From assembly GCF_004027225.2 (NCBI RefSeq), contig NC_044278.2:80550923-80614922 (forward strand): a stretch of 64,000 nucleotides of DNA. Direction: 5' to 3'. The position numbers and the translations under genes were made by a program. This DNA comes from Strigops habroptila. Taxonomy: Eukaryota > Chordata > Aves > Psittaciformes > Psittacidae. The notes beneath the pieces were generated by a model, which was given only the letters and a program-made list of their open reading frames with translations, was not told the DNA's origin and ran no database searches. Positions 1-12,689 of this stretch are shown here, in pieces (within the stretch, counting starts at the first letter, position 1; the number at the start of each line of letters is the position of its first letter).

Positions 1-2255
1 GTGCAACCTGTAAGTTGGCTGTGGATGACCTGGGCCACTTCTGTCAGCCGTCTCTCAGAAGTTAAATTTCCAGCTGAAAAATTCGTACAGATTCATGGTT
101 TTGTCAGTGGCAGCTCACGCCCGGTCTTTTCGGAAGAAGATAAAAAAGGTGTCAGATCTGACGCTCTTGTCTTTGAAAAGATCAGTTATAGTGAACATGT
201 TGCGTGTGTGGATCGGCTCTACTGTACATGCACAATAGCCCCTAGAATGTGGTAAGGGAGAAAATACAGAACTTGCCCCTCCAACGCAGTGATAAAAGCA
301 GCCTACCTAACTAGAAAATTTATGCACATGTCTTACCTTACTAGCAAAAGATAAGGCAGGATCTCTGTAAAGGAGGACTTGGAGAGCCAAATCTAACAGT
401 TACCTTGTGTAGTTTTTGACAGAGATGGCTTTGGAAAGACTTAAAGACATTAAACATCCCAAATTTGGCAAGTGAATAGCTTGCGCATGGTGATTGCTTG
501 TTATAACCTAGTTGTTAGGAATATCTGTTTAGTCTAAAGTTTAAAGGAATGTTGCATTTCAGACTAGTTTATTACAAATAATATTGGGACTGTGCTCAGT
601 AGTTGTCTCAAAGACAAACGTGACAGGTTTGCAGTGGATTTGCACATCTAATTCTTGATTAGGTTTAGGTTTATTTTTTCAATTTCAACAGTTTCAAAAT
701 CCAGTTCCTTCATCTTTTTGCTAGTTGCAGATGATTCTAAGTCACTGTTCAGTTTTCTTGCTTTTCTTGTGTACCAGTGAAGTTCGTGGCTCAGCAGCAG
801 AACTCTCTGCCAAGTGGAAAGCTTGTTTCAGCACAGGAGTCGTATTTTGCATCGTCTCATAGTCGTGAGCTGTGAATCACGGTAAATGTAGAGATTTTTG
901 CCCAGTAGTGTTTTCATCTTATGCTTGCCCCTAAGTGCCACTGGGATTAAAAAATGAAGTTGAAGAAAATCAAGAGACAAATTCTGTTCATCAGTCTTTC
1001 ATGACAGTATGTTCGAGTTTGTTTACATCCTTTCATGAATAGCTTCAGACTGACAGTTTGCTTTTGTCATGTGAGTAGGTAGGTGTTAAAGATAGGTAAG
1101 GAGATGCTGGCTTAGAGAAAACCTATGGTTTACTGGATGATAAACAGTATAATTTTTCACTTGTATATCTATTACACTTTGGTTTAAAAAAGACTTCTGA
1201 ACTTGTACTTAGTTGCAGTACAGAGGAAGGAAAGTTAAGTGTCCAGGTCCCCCATGGACTGGGATGTGATGATCTTATATGTGTAATTGTATTTGAACGT
1301 TAAACCAGAATGATTTCAGCATGTACGAAGTACGTGTTTACCTTACAGAAATCATGGGGGCTTGGGAGGTGTTTATACATGTCAAGCACACCCCTCCCGT
1401 GGATTCTCTCAGCTTTTTAGAGACTAGAATTGAGTGTGTTGTAGTTCAGTGTGAGGTCTCATTCGTCACCCTTTAGGACACGGTATGCATTGCACTGAGG
1501 CTTTTTAAAATATGTGGTCGGCAGCAAAGTTCAGTTGTAAGCTGGCATGTATAAAAGAACACAATTTGATCAAAATGCAATGCTAGATTTATTTCAGATC
1601 TATGTAGTGGTGGGATTTTTTCCTCTTTAATAATGTAATATAAGGTATATACTATGGATGCTCTTGAGGGTGAGATGACCTTTTGCCTCAGACTTGTTGT
1701 ATTTAATATGATTTTGAAGAAAGTTTTTCCCACTCTTTTGTAAACTTTTTTTTTTTTTGTGTGTGTGTGGGTTGACGCTTCCAGACCGTTACTGGAAATC
1801 TTTCATAATCCCTGTTTACTAGTTAGTTGGAAAACCAGAAGCACACCGATGTTCTTGATGAAATATGTTTTTAAGGGTGCTGATTTAAAAGAGGTGCATA
1901 TCGAAATAACCTTTTTAAAAAGACATAAATAAAGGTTCTTTCTGGGAATAAAAATGAACTTGGTAGATACAATTTCTGCAAGATGCAGTGCTTGGAAACA
2001 TGCATGCTCTCGTTATTTACTTTCTTGCCTGACGTTTCCCTTCCTTGTTATTTTTGGACCACCACTTCAAAATCATTGTTACGTGTGGGTTGCTTTGAGG
2101 GTTTTTTTGTTTCTTTTTGTCTTCTCCGTATAAGGGAGGAAAAAGAAACCTACAAAAGTGTGGTTACAGAAAGCATACCTTTTCACCTCATCACTTTATT
2201 CATACTGTTACATTTACAAAATGTGTAGATTTTGGTATTATTATTATTTTTATAG
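1..2255. other. 5' flank or 5' intron of FBXL3; no coding sequence seen
   Basis: AT-rich DNA without a convincing coding exon. It ends at the acceptor AG (2254-2255) of the FBXL3 start exon, so at least the right part should be the intron between a noncoding first exon and the start exon, as in mammalian FBXL3. A GTAAGT at 10-15 could be a donor but has a poor CCT context and no supporting exon. A short poly-T/GT run lies at about 1747-1770. No CpG island is seen, so the promoter is probably left of the window. Confidence 0.5.
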
Positions 2256-2256
2256 A

Positions 2257-2619
2257 ATGAAACGAGGAAGGAAAACTACTGAGGCTAACAGCAGTTCATC
2301 TGAAGAGACAACTGAGAAAGAATCCAAGAGACACAAGGTCACAGACAAGAAAACCATAGTCGTGCAGAGTCCAGACTGGGCGAACCTGCTTCAGGACATT
2401 ATCCTACAGGTGTTTCAGTATTTGCCCCTTCTGGATCGTGCTCATGCATCACAGGTCTGCCGAAGCTGGAACCAAGTGTTTCATATGCCTGATCTTTGGA
2501 GGTGTTTTGAGTTTGAACTGAATCAGCCAGCTACATCTTACTTGAGGGCTACACATCCTGAACTAATCAAGCAAATAATAAAGAGGCATTCCAATCACCT
2601 GCAGTATGTAAGCTTCAAG
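2257..2619 (+). CDS. FBXL3: FBXL3 coding exon 1 (start codon and F-box)
   Basis: Encodes residues 1-121, from MKRGRK to HLQYVSFK, including the whole F-box. The acceptor AG is at 2254-2255 and the exon starts at 2256, one base before ATG. The donor is AAG|GTAGTG at 2620. It ends in phase 0. Confidence 0.96.
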
Positions 2620-5600
2620 GTAGTGTATTTTATAGGCTTTTAAACAATTTTTATGAAAATAAAAGCATTTGTTAAAACTTGGTTCTTTTTTTATCCCTGC
2701 ATTTTATTGAGTGCTTTAAAGAAACATCTCCAGTAATTTTGAGACAGTTTTGATGGTTCATCTCTAATAAATATCAAAGCGTGAGGCATATGGTTTATGC
2801 CAGTAATTGAATAACTGATGATAAGGAGTAATTGGCAGTTGTGATCAGAACATTCTAACACATTGAAAATTAAGAACATCACTAAATGTTATTTTTGTGG
2901 TTAGGATTATCAGTTATTTAAAAAGAAAACTGGGAGCTCTCAGTGTGGTAGGCGTTGTCTTCAGGCCTAGTATACTGCAGAAATAGGTTCTCTGAATGGG
3001 CATATAGACATGGAGGTTACCTCCCAATTCATTTGTTTTATTTGGATATATTTTCAGGACCAAAACTTGGAATAGCAGTTCTGAGTATAACTTTTCATTG
3101 CTTTAATTCAGTTAGGTGGGGGGTTTCTTGTTTGGTGCTTGCTTTTTTGTTCTTTCTTGCAACATCTTAGCTGTTTAAAATTCTGCCTCGATGAGTGGGA
3201 AGAAATACTTCAGTTCTGATACTACTGTACCTGAGTGTACCTGCCTCAGAATTAAGTTTCATCAGGATGCATAAATTGAGTGTTTTCCCATTTCACAGCC
3301 TGTAGGGAGCTGGGTCTGATATTCATCGTTAGAAAAAATCTAATGCACAGAGAGTGACTTCAGTACTACTAATAAGCAACTAGCAGTTTTAGTACTAAAT
3401 TGAATGGGATTGTCTGTGTACGGCATCTACTTAGCACAGCTGCGTTTCAGTTAACTGGAAAACTATGTGGGATTTGCACAGGATGGTGCTTGGCCAGGAA
3501 CTGTCTTTGGAATCATGGAATTATTTTCAGCAGACAAAACCCTTTAACATTGGCCTACATGTCACTGTTTTGGAAGAGTGCTTTGAAGCAGTCATGGCTG
3601 TGTATGCATCAGCAAAGTGATGAATTTGGAAAAGAAATGACTTCTGCAGCAAAGTGGACATACTGGTTGATTGTTTCTGAGATCTGGCAGTTTTAATGTA
3701 GGAATCATAAGCACGTTGGTAGCTGAGGTTACCAACCTCTGCCTGATCACGTGTATTGCTGCTTCATGCAATACCAGATACAAACTGTTACCACAAGATT
3801 TGCAGGGTTTTTATCAGTGTCCAAATAAAGAATATGGCAGTATTGAAATGACCTTCCAGAGCTATCTCCTGCTATATTGCTTTGCACCAAGTGATTTTGA
3901 AGGATTTCAGATGCCCTTCACTAGGAGGGTAAATACCCACATAATTTCTTAAACGTGTCCTTTCAGTTCTCCTTCAGTGTTGTCGAATGAACACTAGATC
4001 ACAGGGAATACTAAGTAGCAAGGGTAATCACAAGAAAGTGAATATAATACCAAGTGTTACTCTGTCAAGGATGAAAACGGGAGGGGTTTTTTGTAGGCAA
4101 AGAAAGATTGGATTGTTGAAACGAGGCTTTTCAGCTTGTGTTCAAGCAGAAAATGGACATTCATTGGACTTGGATCAGTTGCTGACAAGCTGCAATAGCT
4201 TATGGTAGACTTGATCATACCCATGTTCTGTGGATTTGCAAAGCTGTCTTGTGTACAGCACATCTGAGCGTTGGGGGAAATCCACTGGAGGCACATAAAG
4301 TTGTGTAACAAACTGACTAGTGAAGATTTCTTTTTTTCAGGGTATCCATTGCATAGCTGTTGTGGTATTAATGATGAAGGTCTAGTGGAAGGTACCCATG
4401 CAGGGGAGTTGGAACTAGATGATGTTTAAGGTCCCTTCCAGTCCCAACCACTCCATGATACAGGTTTTATGTGATAATGCACTTAACTCTCCAGCAGCTG
4501 TATGCTATGAGCTGGCTCACCATAAAAACGTCAGCTTTCTTACACAGCAAAGGATTTACAAAGTTCTCGCATTTTGGGAAGGAAGAGTGTAAAGAGGAAG
4601 TAGGGTAGGCTCTGGACCCAAATGAATCTCCACTTGCTTATTTTTTGATGTGGATTGAATATCTTGAAACTAACTGTTTAGCTGACCCCTCACCATGCTA
4701 AGTTTTACCAAAGTGTTCAGGAGAGTGGCACATTTATAGCAAATTATCTTGGATTTTTGGTATGTACTTTTTGGGGGGGAAAAGAATGGCATTGATGGAT
4801 TCTCGGCAAGGTGGTTTGTGGGCTTTTTTTGGCATCACATTTTGGAAGGTAAAGTGAAAAAAAGACATTAAAGTGTATCTGCTCTACTTTGCTTTTTGTG
4901 AAGAGTGTTTGATGCAACGTTTTCTGAACAATAAATCTGTTTTGTTTTAAGGTGGACAGTAGCAAAGAATCTGCAGAAGCAGCTTGTGATATTTTATCAC
5001 AGCTTGTGAATTGCTCTCTGAAAACTCTTGGGTTAATTTCAACTGCGCGGCCAAGCTTCATGGATTTACCAAAGGTACTTTTATATGTATATTTTTCTAT
5101 AGCAAAGTATTTCAGTGTTTCATGCGGTATTTCTACAACTTTATGAAAAGCTTAATTGTAAGAATATGCATCTTTGGTTAAAGAAAGCTTTATTCCTGAG
5201 CTCTATTAAAGGGAGGAACTGAGATGATGTACTAAGATGGATAACTAAAGTTTCACTCATTCTCTGCATCATGTGAGAACTTAGGTCTGACTTTGTTCTT
5301 CCAAGTCCTTTTATCTATTGACCTCAATGTAATCCTGAGCAACATGATGCAAGTCAGGAGAGTAAATGATTTGTGTCTGTATAATTGTACCGTGGGACTA
5401 TGGGGATGTTTAGGAGACTGTTTCAGTCAAATGAATGGTAGAGTTTTATCCATGTGGACTTACTATAGGGATTATATGTTCAATGAGCTCTCTTTAGAAA
5501 GCAATATAATTGTGATTTTCAGTACTTCATATCACACAGCCAAGTGTCAGATTCTTAGGCAAAGTACACTGTGTTACTGAAATTTCCTGTCAGATTTTTA

Positions 5601-8600
5601 CCTTGCATGTTTACCAAAACATGTTTTTTAACTATAGATGACAATGAATCTCTTACATGTGTTTCTAAACAAGAATTCCTGCTAGTGAGGTAGAAGTGTG
5701 CTATTGCTGAGGAGCAGGAGAGTGGTTGGGGTAACCTGGACTGCTTGTTCTATGGCAGTGATATCTTGGATGTCTAACAGCCTCAGTTCTTGAATCCAGT
5801 CTCGCATGCATGTGAAGGGCCAGACAGAGCTAGACTATTAGCTGGATCTCAGTGACGTCATTGCTGATGATGGCAACAAGGATAAGGAAGAACTAGGGAC
5901 AGCCTCAAGAAAGGAAGTAGGTTATAGGGCTTAAGCAAGGTTAGTTACAGAAGGATTATCAATTACTATCCTTGGCAGTGATCACAGCCATATCATGTAG
6001 TTCTCTTGAATATTTATTTTTAATCCTTAATTTTCAAAGGGGATTTCCATATCTTTAACTATTTTTTCTATGCTTTTTTCTCTTTTTTTGATCTGCTTTG
6101 AGAAGTGACTGTAAGAAAACCTGAACATGGTGAAAACAATCCACACTGCATTAGAAATACTTTGTCCTTTCAGCTCTTGATTCTTGTTTTATTTCTTAAT
6201 TTGAATGCCGTTTTAGCTGTCTTACTTAGTTTTCACTGGAGGGATATGTTATGATCCTATTCAGCTTGCTAAATAATTATTTGCAGTTATTCATGCTAGG
6301 GTCGTATTCAGTTCAAGGCTTCTAAGATACAGGCTTGCTATTTTTTTGTGCTGAACTGGTTCACATATGGCCTTTAAAAAATATATTCAAAATAAGACAA
6401 AATCAGCTCTAGGCATAATTTGTCTGTTCACCGCACCAATAACATTGTCACCAGCATAAGGGACCAGCAATGCTTTTTAAATTTTCCTAGTCCACTAATG
6501 AATTGGACCATTAGTAAGTTCTCACAGGAAGCTGTTAGTAACAGGCAGAGACGAATGGATCTGAAAAATGGTTAACACCACATATTTTGGTTTTGTTTTA
6601 TCAGACTGTATAGGAAGTCTGAACTACGTTGCATTACTTGCATTGATGCTTTTCTGATTTCAAGTAATGTGACATCTGGCAAATATTTGTAAATCCTATT
6701 TAGCATTGTGTTGTGTAGTGTTTTAATTAAACATATTCTACATGAATCTTTTAAAGAATCTTACTATAGGCTACATACGTGGCAATATTGAAAAGACATT
6801 AAATCTACAGCTTTTACACTTTGGTATATTGCCTGTCTTCATTAGTGCTTCAAACTCTATGGTCTCCTGTTTGTGTGAAGATGGTTAACTTTCTTTGCTT
6901 TTCTATTTAACAGCCTTCTTAGTGAAGGGAATTATATTCTAAATACAGAGAATAAAACCACAGTACCAACACTTTCAGAATACGGAGTGGGAATATTAAA
7001 GCACCTTTTCTTCCGTACATAACATATATAATCAGTATGTTGTCAGTACAGTTGGGAGTGGTCCCTAAAGCCAAAATGCCTAATACTTCTGATTTGAATT
7101 TTCTGTTTCCATTTGCATTAACTGATTTTGACAGTTTATATTAATGTGAAAATATTAATTCCTGCTCTAAATCTAAGTGTGTGTGAGTTTTACCCAAAAC
7201 CACACACATATCACGTAAGAATGAGCTAATACTGTTGCCAGGCCTTATTTCACGTAACTCTATTCAGGATTCTACAAGTGCATGTGGCTCACAGTGAAAC
7301 TGTATTGAAGTCAAAGTAGCAGGTAATTTTATGGGATACTTACTTTATGGGATACTACTTTTAGTGCCTGGAGGAAGTACTTTTTTAAGTCTTCTGTTCA
7401 GTAAATCCTATAAGAAATCATGAAGATAAGCTTATTATTCACTTCCTTCATACCATCAATGATTTCTACAAGCACTGCTGCATCTGCTCCATAGTCTGTG
7501 TTTCTCAAGTTCAGGTGCTCTGCCTTTACTGGTAAGTTTCAGTGGTTACACAGAAATGCTGAGGAGCAACCTGGGCCACTGGACCCCCATTATCCTTGCT
7601 GCATAATCCACAATTAATTGATCACCTGCTCCTTGGCTCTGTTTAGGCTGCACCACTCTGCTTTCCAAGACCCTAAATTCTCTGTGTGGATGATAGGCAG
7701 GCAGTAGTAGTATTTGGCTTTGGACACATTTTAACAGTATAGGGTTGCCAGTCTTGCAGTTTTTGCATCTCACCAGTGCAGCATAATTTGTCATGTGGGA
7801 ATTCCTGTTCAAAGATGCTTCTTTTCGATTGTGACTTGCAAATTACCCTCAGAATTAGAGCTTGTAGGGTTTCTCTTTGCTCGTGGTCTTCCTATAGATT
7901 TAGGTTTGTGTAGTGGATTGTCCTGGGCCAGGTTCTTGATTTATGTTTATAGTTAGACGTTCTGATTTGCCAAATGAACGGACTAATTGCAAAAATTTAT
8001 TATATTTTCTCTACTCAAAAATATGTAAATTTTAAACTCAAAAATATGTAAATTTTAAACTCAAAAATATGTAAATTTTAATATTAATTTTTAATTATGC
8101 AATATCAAAGGAACGCTTTTCCAGCAAATGTTGTCAATAAGTAAAATAAAACTAGGACTGCTGTGCACACTGTAAAAGCATTGAGATGTTTATTTCAGGT
8201 ACTAGTGTTTCATTTACACTCTTTTTTTTCCAGTCTCACTTTATCTCTGCACTGACAGTGGTGTTCGTAAACTCCAAATCCCTCTCTTCACTTAAGATTG
8301 ATGATACACCAGTAGATGATCCATCTCTCAAAGTGCTAGTGGCTAACAACAGCGACACACTCAAACTGCTCAAAATGAGCAGTTGTCCTCACGTTTCTCC
8401 AGCTGGTAAGCTACTGTGGTTTGGTTTTTTTTGTTTGGTTTGGTTTGTTTTTAAACATGAAATGCATTCATTAAATTCTGTCTGAAACTGGTAAAGCCCT
8501 GAAAAAATAGAGGTGGGGTGAGCGTGAGGATGAATGTGGTATCTACAGAAAATGCCACTGAATAAAATAGTAATTCAACTGGTTGTCAATCCGTCCATCC

Positions 8601-11048
8601 TACCACTTGCAGAGTGACTACTGAGCTAATAATAAAACAGTGCATGTCTGTTCTGGACAAATAACTAACCTCCTGTGGGACTTAAAGGCATATATATCAA
8701 GTTGAAGGTGCTCTACTTCTGCAGTGACTATTTAAGTATTCCAGTATAATTAAGCTTTTTGGAACATGAGTTCCTTTTCTGCAGTTCATTATATATGGGT
8801 TTTGAGGGCTGCAGTATCATGGATTATGAAGCTGGTGGTTTAGTCATTCTGAAAGCAGTTTAATCTTTTACTAGAGAATAAGTGCAAACAGTATCAATAT
8901 CAGGGAGATGAGACTGAGATGTGCAGAACTTCTGTCATTACCAAATGTACTTCATTAACACTCTAAGCGTGTTTGTGGCAAGAATGAAGCCAGTTTGTAT
9001 CAGAATGAAATCGCTGAGGATTGTTGGAGTTCATAGAATTAACATTTGTGGAAGATGTGTGCAATGCGCAGCAAGTTTAAGATTCATTCACAGCTCATTA
9101 ACTTGACAGTTACAGATTTTTCCCTGAGAAACGGAAGAGGAATTGTAAATGAGATGCTGGCAACTTAATTCAGTTCCTCATTTGAGGATGAGTAGAAACT
9201 ACCATAGTCACCATAGCTTTCTTCATGCAAGTATATTGCAATTGTAAATATTGGGTATATTGTATGTAAAATTCACCTCCTAATATGTGGGGAAAATGAC
9301 ACTGCAGCAGAGGGCATGTTACTATAGTGATAACAGACAAAACACAAACACATGCATTTTGCAGGTGAAAGTCTCCGACAAAACCTTGTGTTTGGTTTTG
9401 TATAAAGAATTCCTGAAAATGCAGGTTTGTTTTGCAGCAGCTTTGTCCAGCAAGGAGTTCACCAATATGTTAACTGGAATGTTCTTTCCTTCAAGGCTTT
9501 GTAATCGTAGGTTGTTTAAATTAGCTTGAGTGACTGCCTTTCTGATTTAAAATTTTGTTTGAGAATCCTTGTGTCTGAGAAGTCCGGGAGCCATAACGTG
9601 TCTGTCAAGGGGAAGAGGCTCCAGCAGTAACTTGTAGCTAGGCAGAGTGAGTCAGTTCCTTGGACTTGGACACCTCTTGAAGGAAAATTAGAAACTTTGA
9701 GCACCAAGACTTACCTGGATTTTTTTCTATTGGGAGTATTCTAATTAGTAGGCTGCCATAAATGTGGAAAAACATTAATTGAACCAAAAGGGCCATGAGT
9801 TATGCAAAACTAATTACTTAGAGATGCACTTCAGATGGTATAACATGCCTTCAGATTGCAGGCCAGGGTGTGGTGGAATATGTTCATTACTGGATTAGTT
9901 CTCAAGAAATTTGTTACTGAAGGACAGAGAAGAATAATGCAAGGTAGTGCAAGGGAGACTCCAGTGCCACAGGGATAAAGGAGAAAGCCTGATACCAAAC
10001 TATGAATTGCTTCCAAAGGATGCTCTGAATAATCCCTGAGTTGCTGTACAAAGAGGCATGTTTGGGTTTGAGCTCAGAAACACAGGCAGTGATGTATTTC
10101 TAATTTTTGTGAGCATATATGACGTTTCTGCTGTTTGCTGTTTCCTCTCTGAAGTTTAATTTGCATTAGAACTGCAATAGTAACTTGTAAAAAAAATCAT
10201 GGTAATTTTTAAATCCACATTGATATGCCATTGTTTCTTACCTGAAGTATTAGCTGTTGGAACAGGGTGAACCGGAAGCCTTTCTGCTCTGCTTTGGGGG
10301 CAGGGAGTTGCTTCTTTTTGGATGGGGGAGCAGGGGAGAAGAGTGGCTGTTCGGTGTGTCTGCATCAGCAGTTCAGTAGAGGGATTTCTTTGATGCAAAT
10401 CCGTACTGTATGGTATCAGAGCGATTTACCTTTCAGTGACACACAGGTTTAGGCAGTGCTGACTGAGGGATGTTCTGTGAACAGCGTGGACTCCGGGCAG
10501 GCCCTCCAGTAGCTATCTACACTGTATGCATGGTCAGTTCTATGTGCAGGGTATGTGACTTCATTGGCAGAATGTAGTCCTTGACCCATCAAAAATTCAC
10601 AGCAAGTTGGACCCCCGTTCTTCCCTTTTTGCATTGCACTAGGCAGTGATGCGACAATATACTTGGATCTTGAAATTCTGATTAAAATATTTCATGTGCC
10701 AACAGCCCTAGGTATTATGAAGCAGCATGCTTGAGTCCACTTAAAGGGAGTGGTCAGAATAGCTTTTCTGGGAGTACTGCTGTGAGAACAACTTCATTAC
10801 TATTTCAGGCAAGGAAATTATCTCTGGAATGTGCAGAAGGTACACACAAGTTTGTAGTTATGCTTAGTTTTAATTTGGTACTCCAATCTTAAAAAAAAAA
10901 AAACCTAAAAAAATCCATATTTTCTCTTCATCTTGCATCCCACCCTTTTCTTCCCGAATGAAGTGATGAGTACTGTGACATATAGAAATTGTTTTTACAG
11001 GAAGTAGTTGCAGTAAGAGTTGGGTTAAAATTCTGTTTATCCAAATTC

Positions 11049-11088
<40 letters not shown>

Positions 11089-12689
11089 CTAACAAACTTT
11101 TTGTATTTGACAGTATTTGGTACAGTTAAAAGAGCTTCTGATGAATGTGTTCTTGCAGATCCTCAGGTGGAAAATACATCCTTCTGTGGAGTACACAGTC
11201 ATGCAATATTTTTACAGTAATTTATTTCAGAAAGTGTTTTTAGGCTCAGTATAGGCTTATCTTTTGAGTTTAATAACTGTATCTTAAAACAACTGCTGTC
11301 TTTCTGTGTTTCTTCCCATTGCTTCAAAGCTGTAGTGTACTGAGCTTAAGCTTTTCAGCTCCATATTAAATGTGATGTTCCCATCTCTTCTGTTAATGGA
11401 ATGACCATACCCCAAATTTCACGCAGTTTTCTGGGTCACATGGAAGGAGGACCGCATGCTTTTTTAGTACTTTTGGGTTTATTTTAGTACTGTTAACCAG
11501 CATGGTACCATTGCTTGTATGTGCAGATAGGATGAGTGGGAACCCTAAAGGCTGAACTGAATTCTTTTTGTTAATGTCTTTGCCATGAGCAGCAGGTTAT
11601 ATTGATTCATGAGAGTCTGGAAATTGCTGTTCTGTGAATTACTGCTTCTGATTTTTAGTGTTTTGCCTTCTATTTTCTTCTTGCTGTTGCTTTTCCAAAT
11701 TTAAATATTAATACTTCATTAGAAAGAACAAATACTGACAGCAGCAACTTGTACATTTAATTAAATATCTAACATTCATTTTCCGTTTGCTTCCCTCAGA
11801 TGACAGATCTCATTCATGGTTGCTTTGTCAGCCAGAGAGAGGGACAGCAGTTCTTCCAGAGCAGGCTAAGGAATTATGAGTAAGCCTCTTTTACAAAAAT
11901 GAAGTTGAGTATTTGCGGCCTTACCAAAGGGCAGAACAGTCAGAGTATGCTATTTCTGTGTTTGTCACATGAGAATCCGCTCCCACAGGTCTTACGGTCC
12001 GTTCCAACCTCAACGATTCTATGATTCTGTGTTCTCTTTTCCCAGGTATCCTTTGCGTGGCTGACCAGTGTCATGGCTTACGTGAGCTGGCGCTGAACTA
12101 CCACCTGCTGAGCGATGAGCTGCTGCTTGCTTTGTCTTCGGAAAAACACGTCAGGTTGGAACACTTGCGCATTGATGTTGTCAGTGAGAACCCCGGACAG
12201 ACTCAGTTCCACACGATTCAGAAGAGCAGCTGGGACGCTTTCATCAAGCATTCTCCTAAAGTAAATTTAGTCATGTACTTTTTCTTGTACGAAGAAGAGT
12301 TTGACCCGTTCTTTCGTTACGAAATACCCGTCACTCACCTTTACTTTGGAAGATCGGTAAGCAAAGACGTGCTTGGCCGCGTTGGGATGACGTGTCCTCG
12401 GTTGGTTGAACTGGTTGTGTGCGCCAATGGATTACGGCCACTGGATGAGGAGCTGATCCGTATTGCAGAACGTTGCAAGTATCTATCAGCCGTTGGCCTC
12501 GGAGAATGTGAAGTCTCTTGCAGTGCCTTTGTTGAGTTTGTGAAGATGTGTGGTGGTCGTCTCTCGCAGCTTTCTATTATGGAGGAAGTTTTGATTCCTG
12601 ATCAGAAATACAGTTTAGAGCAGATTCATTGGGAAGTTTCAAAGCATCTCGGTAGAGTCTGGTTCCCGGACATGATGCCCACATGGTAA
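2257..12689 (+). CDS. FBXL3: FBXL3, F-box/LRR protein 3 (four coding exons)
   Basis: Substrate receptor of an SCF (SKP1-CUL1-F-box) ubiquitin ligase that targets CRY1/CRY2 for degradation in the nucleus and so sets circadian period. Coding exons are 2257-2619, 4952-5074, 8234-8405 and 12046-12689. All junctions are GT-AG, the phases join cleanly, and the product is 433 aa against 428 in human. Residues 1-39 are a polar, Lys/Ser/Glu-rich tail that differs most from mammals. The F-box is about residues 40-87 ([18 protein letters not shown]...). Divergent leucine-rich repeats run from about 120 to the end. The C-terminal MMPTW, whose Trp enters the CRY FAD pocket in mammals, is intact, as is the Cys equivalent to the mouse Afterhours residue (C358, here C363). 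The residue equivalent to mouse Overtime I364 is Val (V369). The ATG follows the acceptor by one base and has A at -3. The gene is convergent with CLN5, as in human. Confidence 0.97.
2620..4951 (+). other. FBXL3 intron between coding exons 1 and 2
   Basis: 2.3 kb of AT-rich intron. It holds one CR1 tail at about 4378-4463. No other repeat or gene is seen. Confidence 0.85.
4378..4463 (+). repeat. CR1 LINE 3' tail fragment
   Basis: Matches the CR1 3' end from about GGTCTAGTGGAAGG through TTGGAACTAGATGATGTTTAAG to CCCTTCCAGTCCCAACCACTCC. The final octamer repeats are decayed (CATGATACAG). It is 5'-truncated and lies in an FBXL3 intron. Confidence 0.85.
4952..5074 (+). CDS. FBXL3: FBXL3 coding exon 2
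   Basis: Encodes 41 residues, VDSSKES to FMDLPK, the start of the LRR region. The acceptor TTTTAAG ends at 4951 and the donor AAG|GTACTT is at 5075. Both junctions are phase 0. The protein is nearly identical to mammalian FBXL3. Confidence 0.97.
5075..8233 (+). other. FBXL3 intron between coding exons 2 and 3
   Basis: 3.2 kb of AT-rich intron. I see a tandem array of 23-bp units at 8013-8080 and a small duplication of TTTATGGGATACT at about 7328-7356. No exon or mobile element is recognised. Confidence 0.8.
8013..8080 (+). repeat. 23-bp tandem repeat, three copies
   Basis: Three nearly perfect consecutive copies of a 23-bp AT-rich unit beginning ACTCAAAAATATGTAAAT. They lie about 150 bp upstream of the next FBXL3 exon, inside the intron. 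Confidence 0.9.
8234..8405 (+). CDS. FBXL3: FBXL3 coding exon 3
   Basis: Encodes [11 protein letters not shown] to PHVSPAG (172 nt). It begins in phase 0 after a strong T-rich tract and TTCCAG, and ends in phase 1 at a GTAAGC donor, splitting a Gly codon with the next exon. Confidence 0.97.
11053..11085 (+). repeat. Poly-T tract (33 T)
   Basis: An uninterrupted run of 33 T in the last FBXL3 intron. It may be a mononucleotide microsatellite or the A-tail of an antisense retrocopy. No recognisable retrocopy body flanks it. Its length is likely to be polymorphic or mis-sequenced. Confidence 0.85.
11989..12031 (+). repeat. CR1 LINE tail next to FBXL3 acceptor
   Basis: A short sense-strand CR1 end (GTCCGTTCCAACCTCAACG followed by ATTCTATGATTCTGTG). 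Its last base is 14 nt before the acceptor AG of FBXL3 coding exon 4. Confidence 0.85.
12046..12689 (+). CDS. FBXL3: FBXL3 coding exon 4 (terminal)
   Basis: Encodes ILCVADQC to MMPTW and the TAA stop, the large C-terminal LRR block that binds CRY. The acceptor TTTTCCCAG ends at 12045. The stretch just upstream is a CR1 tail that stops 14 nt before the AG, so part of the usual branch-point window is repeat-derived. Confidence 0.98.

Larger units (their letters stand above)
8406..12045 (+). other. FBXL3 last intron
   Basis: 3.6 kb intron. It holds an A12 run near 10891, a 33-base T run at 11053-11085 and a CR1 tail at 11989-12031 abutting the acceptor. No exon-like ORF with conserved sequence is seen. 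Confidence 0.8.

Noticed and set aside
1-15. Possible noncoding FBXL3 exon ending at a GTAAGT (position 10)
   Set aside because: Donor context CCT|GTAAGT is weak upstream, only nine bases of putative exon are in the window, and no CpG island is nearby.
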